A stretch of DNA of 41,864 nucleotides from an uncultured Eubacteriales bacterium (lineage in GTDB: Bacteria; Bacillota; Clostridia; Peptostreptococcales; Anaerovoracaceae). Shown piece after piece: positions 25,157-33,042 of the stretch (its first letter is position 1; every line of letters starts with the position of its first letter). The position numbers and the translations under genes are program-made. A model generated the notes under the pieces. It did not search any database. It saw nothing but the letters and a program-made list of their open reading frames with translations, and had not been told where the DNA came from. The stretch lies in NCBI GenBank assembly GCA_905206455.1, contig CAJLHL010000005.1, positions 1 to 41,864 on the forward strand. Direction: 5' to 3'.

Positions 25157-25936
25157 ATGAAGAAAATACTCACCATCGCCGGTTCCGATCCCAGCGGCGG
25201 CGCCGGTATTCAGGCCGATCTGAAAACGATTACCGTATACGGCATGTACGGTATGAGCGCTATTACAGCGCTCACCGTACAAAATACCACCGGCGTCTTC
25301 AGCGTCACGGAAATGTCTCCGGATTTTGTAGCGCAGCAGATCGACTGTATTTTTGAGGATATCCGGCCGGATGCGGTAAAAATAGGGATGGTTTCCAATG
25401 CGGAAATCATCCGCGTCATCGCGGACAGACTGAGTTATCACAGAGCGGAAAATATCGTAGCGGATCCTGTCATGATAGCCACCAGCGGCGGCCGGCTCAT
25501 GCAGGACAGCGCGCAGGAGGCTCTGATCAAATCTCTTCTGCCGCTGGCCCGTATCATCACGCCGAATATCCCCGAAGCGGAAGTGCTGTCCGGAAAGAAA
25601 ATCTCTTGTTCGGAAGATATGAGAAAGGCTGCCGAAATCATCGCTGAATCGTTAAACGGCGATATACTGGTCAAAGGAGGACATCTCACCGAGTCTGCAG
25701 ACGATCTTCTTTTCAGCAGCGGCGCAGTTCACTGGTTTCGCGCTCCTCATATCGATAACAAAAATACTCACGGCACCGGCTGCACTCTTTCCTCCGCTAT
25801 CGCCTGCGGACTGGCGGAGGGCCGGTCTACACAGGACAGCGTAATCAGAGCAAAAGAATTTATCACCGGCGCCATCGCCTGCGGACTCGACCTGGGCAGC
25901 GGCTGCGGCCCGCTGAATCATATGTATCGTCTGTAA
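25157..25936 (+). CDS. thiD: Hydroxymethylpyrimidine (phosphate) kinase
   Basis: Ribokinase-fold enzyme that phosphorylates HMP to HMP-P and then HMP-PP, the partner substrate of ThiE. GSDPSGGAGIQADLKT (9-24) is the substrate-binding start, ITALTVQNTTG follows, and the anion hole/catalytic cysteine lies in THGTGCTLSSAIA near the C-terminus. 259 residues, normal. The ATG at 25157 has a purine-rich GGAGAAAGGAAAG ribosome site; a 22-codon upstream extension overlapping thiE is rejected. With the CytX-like importer and ThiE-HAD this makes HMP salvage; no thiazole genes (thiG, thiH, thiM) are in the window. Confidence 0.96.
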   Translation: MKKILTIAGSDPSGGAGIQADLKTITVYGMYGMSAITALTVQNTTGVFSVTEMSPDFVAQQIDCIFEDIRPDAVKIGMVSNAEIIRVIADRLSYHRAENIVADPVMIATSGGRLMQDSAQEALIKSLLPLARIITPNIPEAEVLSGKKISCSEDMRKAAEIIAESLNGDILVKGGHLTESADDLLFSSGAVHWFRAPHIDNKNTHGTGCTLSSAIACGLAEGRSTQDSVIRAKEFITGAIACGLDLGSGCGPLNHMYRL

Positions 25937-25965
25937 ATCTGATTCCGTCCTGCGTCATCTCGTTC

Positions 25966-25980
25966 CCGCCCTGCGGGCGG
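25966..25980 (+). terminator. Hairpin after thiD
   Basis: CCGCCC (25966-25971) and GGGCGG (25975-25980) with a 3-base loop, followed by ATCAGATATTTTTTC. The T-run begins 8 bases after the stem, so it is an imperfect terminator for the thiamine operon. Confidence 0.4.
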
Positions 25981-26035
25981 ATCAGATATTTTTTCGTGCG
26001 GTTTCTTTCAGCCCCGGTTCAGAACCAAAAAGGCA

Positions 26036-26083
26036 AAAAACGAAAAAAGAGGGGAAAAGCTCTGATATCTTCTCCCCTCTTTT
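26036..26083 (-). terminator. Terminator of the phn operon
   Basis: AAAAGAGGGG (26045-26054) and CCCCTCTTTT (26074-26083) are perfect 10-bp arms. On the minus strand they are followed by TTTCGTTTTTTGCC, a good U-rich tail. It lies 180 bp beyond the phnX stop, with another hairpin between; the stem could also act for thiD read-through. Confidence 0.65.
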
Positions 26084-26104
26084 GCATCTTCTGCATCTGA
26101 CCGA

Positions 26105-26141
26105 CCGCTCTCCTTCCGGAGAGGCGGTATTCCGTTTTTTT
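26105..26141 (+). terminator. Second hairpin with T-run between thiD and phnX
   Basis: CCGCTCTCC (26105-26113) pairs with GGAGAGGCGG (26118-26127) with one bulged G, followed on the plus strand by TATTCCG and seven T (26135-26141). Probably a back-up terminator for plus-strand transcripts from the thiamine genes. The rest of the 25937-26263 gap shows no gene. Confidence 0.5.
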
Positions 26142-26263
26142 AGGTCTGTCCGAATCCCACAGACAGGAATTTCCCTTTTTTTGGAATCTTCCGGCTCTGC
26201 TTATCGTGAAATTTTCGATTCCGCTCACCGCGTTTTTTCCCGGCTCTGCAAGCGCTTCTCTTT

Positions 26264-27031
26264 TCACACGATCTTTAGGAGATCTTCCAGATTTAAAATC
26301 GCCCGGTCTGCGCCTGCGGCGAGAAATTTTTCCGCCACCTGCTCACAGCGCTGTTTCTGCTCTTCCTCTGACAGAGATTCGTATTCCTCCCGGGAAAGCC
26401 CCATTTCCGAACTGCCGATGACGACGCCGAAAGTTGTCACGCCGGCATTTTTTCCCTCTCTGATATCGGAAACCGTATCCCCGACTTTGAGAACGCCGCG
26501 CACGTCGCTGAGCCCCAGAGCTTCCATATTGCGAAAGATCATATAAGGGTACGGGCGGCCCTTCTGATTTACAGAATCCGGACTGAACCACACGTCCGGA
26601 GCGTATCCCCTTTTCGCCGCTTCCGGCGCCACAATCGCCATCATCTTATCCGTATATCCGGTAGTGGAACCGATGGCGATGCCTTTCTCTCTCAGAGCCT
26701 TTACCGTTTCTGCGACGCCAGGTTTCGGACCGGCGAAGAGGTGCAGTATACTCATCAGCTTTTCTTCGAAGAGCCCGAAGAGTTCCTTCACATCTTTTTC
26801 CTCCGGCTTTCTGCCGTATTTTTCCTCCCAGAGAGCGCTGATCCGCGGCATCCGGAGCATCGTCCGGATGTGATCGATCTTCAGCATTCCCATAGGCTCC
26901 CTCACTTCCTGTGAGGTGGGCTCGATACCAAAGTGGCGAAACACTTCCGCAAATGCCTGTACCGGCGCAAAGCAGCCGTAGTCCACCGTCGTTCCGGCCC
27001 AGTCGAAAATAATACCTTTGATCTCGTTCAT
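26264..27031 (-). CDS. phnX: Phosphonoacetaldehyde hydrolase (phosphonatase)
   Basis: HAD-superfamily enzyme that cleaves the C-P bond of phosphonoacetaldehyde to acetaldehyde and phosphate through a Schiff base. The nucleophile D10 lies in IIFDWAGTTVDYG, with the alanine-glycine-threonine pattern specific to phosphonatases; the Schiff-base lysine is K51 in PMGMLKIDHI; motif II is STTGYTDKMM and motif III/IV VLKVGDTVSDIREGKNAG. 255 residues, close to the characterised enzymes. GGAGGGG precedes the ATG. It follows phnW by 62 bp and closes the operon. Confidence 0.95.
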   Translation of the reverse strand: MNEIKGIIFDWAGTTVDYGCFAPVQAFAEVFRHFGIEPTSQEVREPMGMLKIDHIRTMLRMPRISALWEEKYGRKPEEKDVKELFGLFEEKLMSILHLFAGPKPGVAETVKALREKGIAIGSTTGYTDKMMAIVAPEAAKRGYAPDVWFSPDSVNQKGRPYPYMIFRNMEALGLSDVRGVLKVGDTVSDIREGKNAGVTTFGVVIGSSEMGLSREEYESLSEEEQKQRCEQVAEKFLAAGADRAILNLEDLLKIV

Positions 27032-27093
27032 CTTGTCCCCTCCTTATACTTCTTTACAACGCCTGATGCAAACCGAATCTGTGAGACGTCCCT

Positions 27094-28188
27094 TTACTGC
27101 TGTGTTTCGATGAATTCACGGATCAGCCCGCATACCCTCTGAATATCCTCCGGATAGATCTCGCCGATATTTCCGATACGGAAGGTCTCGGCCTCCGTGA
27201 CTTTACCCGGGTAGATCGCATATCCCCTCGCTTTGATATATTCGTACATATCCGCGAATCGGAAGCTGCAGTTTTCCGGGTAAAAGAACGTGGTGATAAT
27301 CGGCCCCTGATATTCTCCGCCGATGTAGGGGCGTATGCCCAGTTCCGCCATACTCTTTATCAGCAGGCGGTTGTTTTCTGTATATCGGCGGTTTCTCGCC
27401 TCGATTCCCCCTTCTTCCTCAAGCTCCTTCAGCGCTCTGGCAAAAGCGAGAACCGCATGTGTCGGCGAAGTAAAACGCCACTTTCCGTCGCTCTCCATCG
27501 TCTTCCATTGATCGTAGAGATCGAGAGACAGGCTTCTCGCCTGCCCCTCGCAGGCTCTGAGCGCTTCTCTGCGGGCGATGATAAAGGAAAATCCCGGAAC
27601 CCCCTGAACGCATTTATTCGCGCTGCTCACCAGGAAGTCGATCCCCCATTTTCCCACAGGGATTTCCACACCGGCAAAGCTGCTCATCGCATCCACGATA
27701 AACGTCCTTCCTCTCTCTTTCACAACTCTGCCCACCGCTTCTATGTCGTTGAGGATCCCGGAAGTCGTCTCGCTGTGAACCATAGATACGTGGGTGATGG
27801 AAGGATCTTCGTCCAGATATTCCGCGATTCTTTTCGCATCCGGAATCCGGTCGTAATTTTCCCGGCACACCACGTGATCGATACCCGCATGGGCGGCGAT
27901 ATCCGCCATTCTTTCACCGTACGCGCCGTTGGCTGCGACGAGAAGACGGTCCTCCGGTCCCACCGCGCTGGTGATCACCGATTCCACGCCGAAAGTCCCG
28001 CTGCCCTGCATGAGCACCGCCGTATATTCCTTTTCCGAGACTTTCGCCAGCCCCAGGAGCGCTCTGCGTATCTCCTGTGTGATCTTTTTATAATCGTCAT
28101 CCCAGGTACAGTGGTCGAACAACATCTCTCTTTTCACCGTATCGGTAGTGGTCAGAGGTCCCGGGGTCAGTAATTTGTAATCAGGCAT
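27094..28188 (-). CDS. phnW: 2-aminoethylphosphonate--pyruvate transaminase
   Basis: PLP enzyme that moves the amino group of 2-AEP to pyruvate, giving phosphonoacetaldehyde and alanine. The N-terminal LLTPGPLTTTDTVK, the GSGTFGVESV phosphate-site loop, SMVHSETTSGILND, the cofactor aspartate in FIVDAMSSFAG (D166) and the Schiff-base lysine K192 in VSSANKCVQGVPGF are clear. 364 residues, normal. AAAGGAG precedes the ATG. The 150-bp gap upstream, after the transporter, holds a 10-bp palindrome CAGCCGGCTG and only a weak promoter-like sequence (TTGATA with TATTAT 15 bp on), so phnW is probably served by the transporter promoter. phnX follows. Confidence 0.96.
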   Translation of the reverse strand: MPDYKLLTPGPLTTTDTVKREMLFDHCTWDDDYKKITQEIRRALLGLAKVSEKEYTAVLMQGSGTFGVESVITSAVGPEDRLLVAANGAYGERMADIAAHAGIDHVVCRENYDRIPDAKRIAEYLDEDPSITHVSMVHSETTSGILNDIEAVGRVVKERGRTFIVDAMSSFAGVEIPVGKWGIDFLVSSANKCVQGVPGFSFIIARREALRACEGQARSLSLDLYDQWKTMESDGKWRFTSPTHAVLAFARALKELEEEGGIEARNRRYTENNRLLIKSMAELGIRPYIGGEYQGPIITTFFYPENCSFRFADMYEYIKARGYAIYPGKVTEAETFRIGNIGEIYPEDIQRVCGLIREFIETQQ

Positions 28189-28338
28189 TTTCTATTCTCC
28201 TTTTTATTTTCATTGACGATAAATACCGAATATCATTGAGAGATAATATAAGTCACTCAGCTTTATCAACTGCATCGGATACAGCCGGCTGATTACTCAT
28301 ATATCGTCTTTCGGTAAAAACTCATGTATACTGCACTT

Positions 28339-30999
28339 TTATTTGCTCGCCTCGGAAATCGCCTCGTGGCGTTCTAAAAGAGCCACCGTCAGAGGTTCCG
28401 GAAATTTTTTCGGATTGGAAGAAGCGTTTTTTGAATTAGTCGTCTCGTTCTCATAAATCGCGTTGGGGTATATTTCCTGCAGTTTCCCGCGGCCGTTTGT
28501 GACGATACATTCCGCCATTTTCATCGCAAGATCCCGCCGCTCTGTGTCCTTCTTTACGACGGCCGCTGATTCGGTCAGAGAAAAGTTGCCCTCTGCCGGA
28601 TCGATATAATCCACCGGAAGCCCTTTTTCCTTATCCGCCACCGCCTGGTGGCGAAGTCCGAATCCTATTGCCACCTCTCCGGCTCTCACCTTTTTCAGCG
28701 GGCCGGAACCGGAATCCTCCACGTGAGGACCCGCGTTATCGTAAATTTGTCCGAGGATATCCTGCGCCTCCTCTTCACCGTATTCGGCGATCAGCGCCTG
28801 CAGAAGCAGCCATGCGGTAGAAGACGAAGAGACATCGGTTACCGACAGCATCCCCGCATACTGTGGATCCGCGAGATCCTTTACAGATTCGGGAGCCGGC
28901 AGTCCCTCCGCCTCAAGGACCTTCGTGTTGACGATGATCGCCCCTTCCTGAGCGGTAATCGGAGCGCAGTAGGAAGCGGTGTCGTCGATGGTGTCCACAT
29001 CAAATTCCAGATCACAGAACATATCATTTTTTTCCTGTGCGCTCTCCACATAAAAAGTACTCATGGTGATCAGATCCGCCTCCAGATCCGTACCCTCCGC
29101 CAGCAGTTTTCCGCCCAGTTCCGACGTTCCAAAGGTCTGCATGATATATTTTCCCTGATATCCGTTCTCATCCAGTGCAGACTTCATAGCTTCTACCGCT
29201 TCGTCGTCCGCATTCGAATAGATGACCACCAGATCGCTGTTTCGCCCGCCGCTTCCCAGAGATACCGCGGAGATCAGAACGACTGCCGTCAGGACAGTAC
29301 AGATCATCCGTTTTGCAGTTTTCAGTTTTCTGCTCTTCTGCACCGGTACCGGCGCACCTTCCGTCATCTGTTCACTTTCCGCGGTTTTCGCTTTTCTCCG
29401 CGAAAGATAGCCGAACAGCAGCTTCGCCGCCAGATTGGTAAGCAGAAGCAGCAGCGACAAAACGAAGATCTCATTGTACTTATTGTAATACTGCAGCTGC
29501 TTGATCTGCGTCGTGATGACCATCGTCCGGGCGCCGGCCAGGAAAATGACAGCGCTGATCGTCACCATCGCGTTGATAAAGTAATAGCTGAACACGCTGA
29601 TGATAGTCGACATGGCATTCGGCGTCACCACCCGGAATACGGTCTTGATCCAGCTGTCCCCCATGAGCATCGCCGTCGTCTCCCAGGACGCGTTCATCTT
29701 TGCCAGAGATTCTTTCATCATCAGGTACGGCGTGGAAAAAAAGTGAATCACATTGCACAGGACGATGATGAGAAATGTATTTTGAAGACCGGTTCCCGAG
29801 AAGCAGAAGAGAAACGCCAGACCCAGAACCATGCCCGGAATCGTATTGGTGATCAGTGCGACAGCCTCGATGACTTTTTTCAGCTTTCCGCTCAGCTGAC
29901 TTCTGGCAGTGACCAGAGCGCTGCCGTACACCAGAAGAGTTCCGAAAACAGCGGTGTATGCCGCCGTATACAGGGAATTGAAATAAACGGTGGAAAGCTC
30001 TGTATCCTGAAATACATTGAGCACATTTTTAAACGTGAACTCGATCTGATACGGCCACTCTTCCACAAAAGGAATGACGAAGATAACCGCGAAGATCGAG
30101 AGGACGCTGAGACAGATCAGAAGAGACACCGCTGTCGAAACCCCGTCGCGGATCTTGTTTTTCTTCAGTTCCACCTGAGAAATTTTGTTGTAGCGCACGT
30201 TATATCTGTCGAGGTACTGAAGAAGCGCGATGCTGATGACAGAAGGAATCAGCATGACGGCGGCGACTACCGCCCCGTTATTGAAATTCGGTATACTTCC
30301 CAGCATCTGCTTGTACAGCACGCTGGAGATGACCTCGTACTCTCCTCCTACCGCAGCCGGGATACCGAAATCGGTAAAGCTCAGAAAGAAGGACTGCACA
30401 AAAGACGCGCCCAGAGTCCCCAGCAGCGGGCGGAGAACCGTCATGCGAAACGTCGCCAGCGGACCGTCACCCATCAGCTGGGATACTGTCATAAATTTCC
30501 GGTCGATATATTCCATCGCGTTGGAAATCAGAACATAGCATACCGGCAGCGTATAAATCACATAACCCAGCAGCAGGCCGTTAAATCCGTAAATCGAAAA
30601 AAACTGACCGCCGAAAAGGCGCGTGAGAAGACCTTCTTTTCCGAAGGAATACATAATCGCGAAGCCATATGTAATGGTCGGAAGGAGCATAGGAAGAACC
30701 GCCGCGGCTCCGATGATTTTTTTCACGATCCGGTGTGCGTTGGTGTAGTGTACTGTATACGCCAGTAAAAAGGCCAGCAGCGTAGTGGTCAGAGCGCTGG
30801 CGCCCGCGGCGAGAAAACTTCGTCCCAAGGTTTGCAGAAAACCTTTTGTTCCGAAGACTTCCTTATAAAACGCGGTGGTAAATCCCGTATCGCTTAAAAC
30901 CGATTTGACCAGCAGGCTCACCACCGGCACAGCGAGAAAAGCCAGAAAAACGGCGGCTGTCAGAAAAAAGATCAGCCGGATCTCTTTTTTATTTTTCAT
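28339..30999 (-). CDS. 2-AEP-type ABC permease fused to its substrate-binding protein
   Basis: An 886-residue fusion. Residues 1-262 and 290-535 are two BPD_transp_1 permease domains of about six helices each, with EAA-loop signatures at 176-195 (LMGDGPLATFRMTV) and 446-463 (LMGDSWIKTVFRVV). After a cytoplasmic Lys/Arg-rich linker comes an extra helix (about 565-585) and then, outside the cell, a type-2 periplasmic-binding domain (588-886; DLVVIYSNADDEAVEAMKSA, AGEVAIGFGLRHQAVADKEKGLP) like Fe3+/2-AEP binders. Start at 30999 (MKNKKEIR) is 13 bp after the ATPase stop, with AGAGG upstream; a 21-codon longer form would overlap the ATPase gene. Position before phnW-phnX makes 2-AEP the probable substrate. 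Confidence 0.93.
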   Translation of the reverse strand: MKNKKEIRLIFFLTAAVFLAFLAVPVVSLLVKSVLSDTGFTTAFYKEVFGTKGFLQTLGRSFLAAGASALTTTLLAFLLAYTVHYTNAHRIVKKIIGAAAVLPMLLPTITYGFAIMYSFGKEGLLTRLFGGQFFSIYGFNGLLLGYVIYTLPVCYVLISNAMEYIDRKFMTVSQLMGDGPLATFRMTVLRPLLGTLGASFVQSFFLSFTDFGIPAAVGGEYEVISSVLYKQMLGSIPNFNNGAVVAAVMLIPSVISIALLQYLDRYNVRYNKISQVELKKNKIRDGVSTAVSLLICLSVLSIFAVIFVIPFVEEWPYQIEFTFKNVLNVFQDTELSTVYFNSLYTAAYTAVFGTLLVYGSALVTARSQLSGKLKKVIEAVALITNTIPGMVLGLAFLFCFSGTGLQNTFLIIVLCNVIHFFSTPYLMMKESLAKMNASWETTAMLMGDSWIKTVFRVVTPNAMSTIISVFSYYFINAMVTISAVIFLAGARTMVITTQIKQLQYYNKYNEIFVLSLLLLLTNLAAKLLFGYLSRRKAKTAESEQMTEGAPVPVQKSRKLKTAKRMICTVLTAVVLISAVSLGSGGRNSDLVVIYSNADDEAVEAMKSALDENGYQGKYIMQTFGTSELGGKLLAEGTDLEADLITMSTFYVESAQEKNDMFCDLEFDVDTIDDTASYCAPITAQEGAIIVNTKVLEAEGLPAPESVKDLADPQYAGMLSVTDVSSSSTAWLLLQALIAEYGEEEAQDILGQIYDNAGPHVEDSGSGPLKKVRAGEVAIGFGLRHQAVADKEKGLPVDYIDPAEGNFSLTESAAVVKKDTERRDLAMKMAECIVTNGRGKLQEIYPNAIYENETTNSKNASSNPKKFPEPLTVALLERHEAISEASK

Positions 31000-31012
31000 C
31001 TCTCCGACCTCT

Positions 31013-31801
31013 TCATCCGATCTGACCGGAAGCCTGAGCCATATCGGCGGCCGGCACCACACCGGAAAACAGCTGATAGATGTTATTTCTCTTAATTTCC
31101 AGCTGATTTAAGATGAAATCCTTCACAAAACGGTTGGCAGGGCGGCGGATGATCTCATCCGGACCGCCGTACTGCGCGATCCCGCCCTTCTCCAGGATCA
31201 GAACCCGGTTGGACAGAGTCAGTGCCTCTTCCGGATCGTGAGTGACGATGATCGTGGTCAGATGAAATTCCTGCGCAATGGTGCGGATACGATCTTTGAT
31301 AGATTCTTTGATCACGCCGTCCAGAGCGCTGAGAGGTTCGTCCAGAAGGAGAATCCTCGGCTTCATCACCATAGTGCGGGCCAGAGCCACTCTCTGTTTC
31401 TGCCCGCCGGAGAGCTGGTCGATCCTCTTTTTCAGATGTTCTTTCAGACCCAGAAGATCGATGAGTTCACCGACATCTTCCCGGGAGGAGATCTCCGGCC
31501 GGTTTCTCAGACCGTAAGTGATATTGTCATATACGTTCAGATTCGGAAACAGCGCGTAATCCTGAAATACGATGTTAAATCCCCGTTTTTCCATGGGAAC
31601 TTCTGTGATATCTTCACCGTTATATAAAATCCTTCCGCCGTCCGCATCCGCAATGCCCAGAATCAGATTGAGAAGCGTCGTCTTACCGCAGCCGGAGGGT
31701 CCGAGGATAGAGATGATTTCCCCTTCTTCGATTTCCAGACTGATATTTTCGAGAATCGTAACGCCGTCATAGACTTTCTTTACATTTTCGAGTTTCAGCA
31801 T
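31013..31801 (-). CDS. ABC transporter ATPase, 2-AEP uptake
   Basis: Cytoplasmic nucleotide-binding subunit for the fused permease. Walker A GPSGCGKT (34-41), Q-loop VFQDYALFPN (79-88), signature LSGGQKQR (130-137), Walker B ILLLDEP (150-156), D-loop SALD and switch histidine in IVTHDPEEA are intact. At 262 residues it lacks the C-terminal TOBE/regulatory domain that PotA/FbpC/PhnT-like relatives of about 350 residues carry, so trans-inhibition through that domain is unlikely. The ATG has AGGAG 6 bases upstream and a strong promoter at 31851-31879, making this the first gene of the phn operon. Confidence 0.95.
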   Translation of the reverse strand: MLKLENVKKVYDGVTILENISLEIEEGEIISILGPSGCGKTTLLNLILGIADADGGRILYNGEDITEVPMEKRGFNIVFQDYALFPNLNVYDNITYGLRNRPEISSREDVGELIDLLGLKEHLKKRIDQLSGGQKQRVALARTMVMKPRILLLDEPLSALDGVIKESIKDRIRTIAQEFHLTTIIVTHDPEEALTLSNRVLILEKGGIAQYGGPDEIIRRPANRFVKDFILNQLEIKRNNIYQLFSGVVPAADMAQASGQIG

Positions 31802-31850
31802 CCTTTACTCCTTTTTTCTCTTGTTTGACTTCCACCTTTGAAACACCGCC

Positions 31851-31879
31851 ATTATAGCAACTGAGATTTTTTTGTTCAA
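31851..31879 (-). promoter_or_regulatory. SigA promoter of the phn (2-AEP) operon
   Basis: Minus-strand TTGAAC (31879-31874), exactly 17 bp, consensus TATAAT (31856-31851), about 50 bp before the ATPase ATG. The palindrome at 31938-31973 lies 60-95 bp upstream of the -35. Confidence 0.85.
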
Positions 31880-31937
31880 TCAAATAAAAATCAGAAAAAA
31901 GTAAAGTAAATGTTAAACAAACCCGGATTTTACACAA

Positions 31938-31973
31938 AAAATTGTAGAAAATCTACAGATTTTCTACAATTTT
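31938..31973 (-). promoter_or_regulatory. Long perfect palindrome: terminator of the rpiR gene and possible RpiR operator
   Basis: AAAATTGTAGAAAATC (31938-31953) and GATTTTCTACAATTTT (31958-31973) are perfect 16-bp arms with a 4-base loop. On the minus strand the hairpin is followed by TTGTG after an unbroken run of T, so it can end rpiR transcription. Inside it TGTAGAAAATCTACA (31943-31957) is a 15-bp TGTA-N7-TACA palindrome of the style bound by RpiR-family regulators such as HexR; a second such site lies at 32922-32936. Confidence 0.6.
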
Positions 31974-32033
31974 ATTTTCCCCATTTCATTAAATTCAACT
32001 CAGACGGCCAGCGATAAAATCCCTCCGGCGGAA

Positions 32034-32906
32034 TTACTTCTCCGCCGGATAAGCCTTGTCCCGGATCGCTTTGCCGCTCCGGTTCAGCTGTTTTACATAA
32101 TAATCGTAATCCGACGCGATGATTCCCATATAGATCATATCTACAATCATCAGCTGCGTCGTCCGTGAAAAAATGGCATCGCCGTAAAATAACTGATCCT
32201 GGCTGGTACAGATCAGCAGATCCGCATATCTGCTGATGAGAGAATCCCGGAAATTCGTCAGGACAATCGTGGTCGCGCCGCTCTTTTTCGCTTCCCTTAT
32301 TGTTTCCACTGTATCCTGAGAATAACCCGAATATGAAATCCCCACGGCCACGTCCCGGGAGCTGAGATTTCCCGCACAGATTTTCTGCTGATAATAGTCG
32401 CTGCAGTGGCGGCAGTGAAATCCCAGATAAAGCAGCTTCGTCATGAGATCCTCCGCCGGAACTCCCGAATTCTCCACGCTGTAGATATCGATTTTATCCG
32501 CATTTTTCAGCGCTGCGACCACCTGCTGATACGTCTTCATCGAAATATGCTTCAGTGTATTCTGAACGACTTGCGCCGTGGTTCGCACCACTTTCCCGGG
32601 AATATCCTCTAAAGCTTCTTCACCGCTCAGGCGGTAACCGTACAGCGGCTGTGAAGAATCGTTTTCTTCCTCTCTGGCCAGATTTTCTACTAAGGCATAT
32701 TGAAATTCCCGATATCCGCTGAAGCTCAGCGCCTTTACCAGCCGTATCACCGTAGGCTGGCTTACGCCGCACTCTTTTGCCAGCCGGTCCAGCGGCATAC
32801 GCCTTATCTCTTCCATATGCGCGAGGATATAATCCGCGGCCTTCTTTTCCGAGGATCTCAGATCCCCGTATTTTGAACCGATCATCATAAAAATTTCGTT
32901 TTCCAT
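32034..32906 (-). CDS. RpiR-family transcriptional regulator (HTH plus SIS domain)
   Basis: Residues 1-77 form the RpiR helix-turn-helix (LRSSEKKAADYILAHMEEI, then LAKECGVSQPTVIRLVKALS), residues about 125-265 a SIS sugar-phosphate isomerase-like sensor domain (IDIYSVENSGVPAEDL, VGISYSGYSQDTVETI). 290 residues, typical. Such regulators usually sense phosphorylated metabolites; here the neighbour operon suggests phosphonate-derived ligands such as 2-AEP or phosphonoacetaldehyde. AGGAAG lies 3 bases before the ATG. It is upstream of, and in the same direction as, the phn genes, but separated from them by the palindromic terminator at 31938-31973. Confidence 0.93.
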   Translation of the reverse strand: MENEIFMMIGSKYGDLRSSEKKAADYILAHMEEIRRMPLDRLAKECGVSQPTVIRLVKALSFSGYREFQYALVENLAREEENDSSQPLYGYRLSGEEALEDIPGKVVRTTAQVVQNTLKHISMKTYQQVVAALKNADKIDIYSVENSGVPAEDLMTKLLYLGFHCRHCSDYYQQKICAGNLSSRDVAVGISYSGYSQDTVETIREAKKSGATTIVLTNFRDSLISRYADLLICTSQDQLFYGDAIFSRTTQLMIVDMIYMGIIASDYDYYVKQLNRSGKAIRDKAYPAEK

Positions 32907-32921
32907 AATCTTCCTGATTTC

Positions 32922-32936
32922 TGTAAAAAAACTACA
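32922..32936 (-). promoter_or_regulatory. Candidate RpiR autoregulatory site
   Basis: TGTAAAAAAACTACA, the same TGTA-N7-TACA layout as the site at 31943-31957. It lies between the rpiR promoter (32974-32982) and the rpiR ATG, a suitable place for autorepression. Confidence 0.45.
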
Positions 32937-32973
32937 AATTCACGCATACTCCTCTGAGTCCTTCTCCGCGCAG

Positions 32974-32982
32974 ATTATAACA
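32974..32982 (-). promoter_or_regulatory. Extended -10 promoter of rpiR
   Basis: Minus strand TGTTATAAT: a consensus TATAAT with upstream TG, about 70 bp before the rpiR ATG. No good -35 is present, which fits an extended -10 promoter. The 32907-33042 spacer shows no gene and no strong terminator after cotH. Confidence 0.45.
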
Positions 32983-33042
32983 GAGAAAAGAGTAAGAAAG
33001 GAAGATTGTTAAACTTGCGTAAAACCGCAGTAGATGCGCCTC

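Noticed and set aside
26019..26267. 82-codon minus-strand frame after phnX
   Set aside because: It crosses two hairpins and a terminator, overlaps the phnX end and has no ribosome site or family features.
28648..30768. 706-codon plus-strand open frame across the permease-receptor fusion
   Set aside because: Antisense shadow, full of Arg/His/Gln runs, no family features. The sense strand encodes a clear ABC permease.
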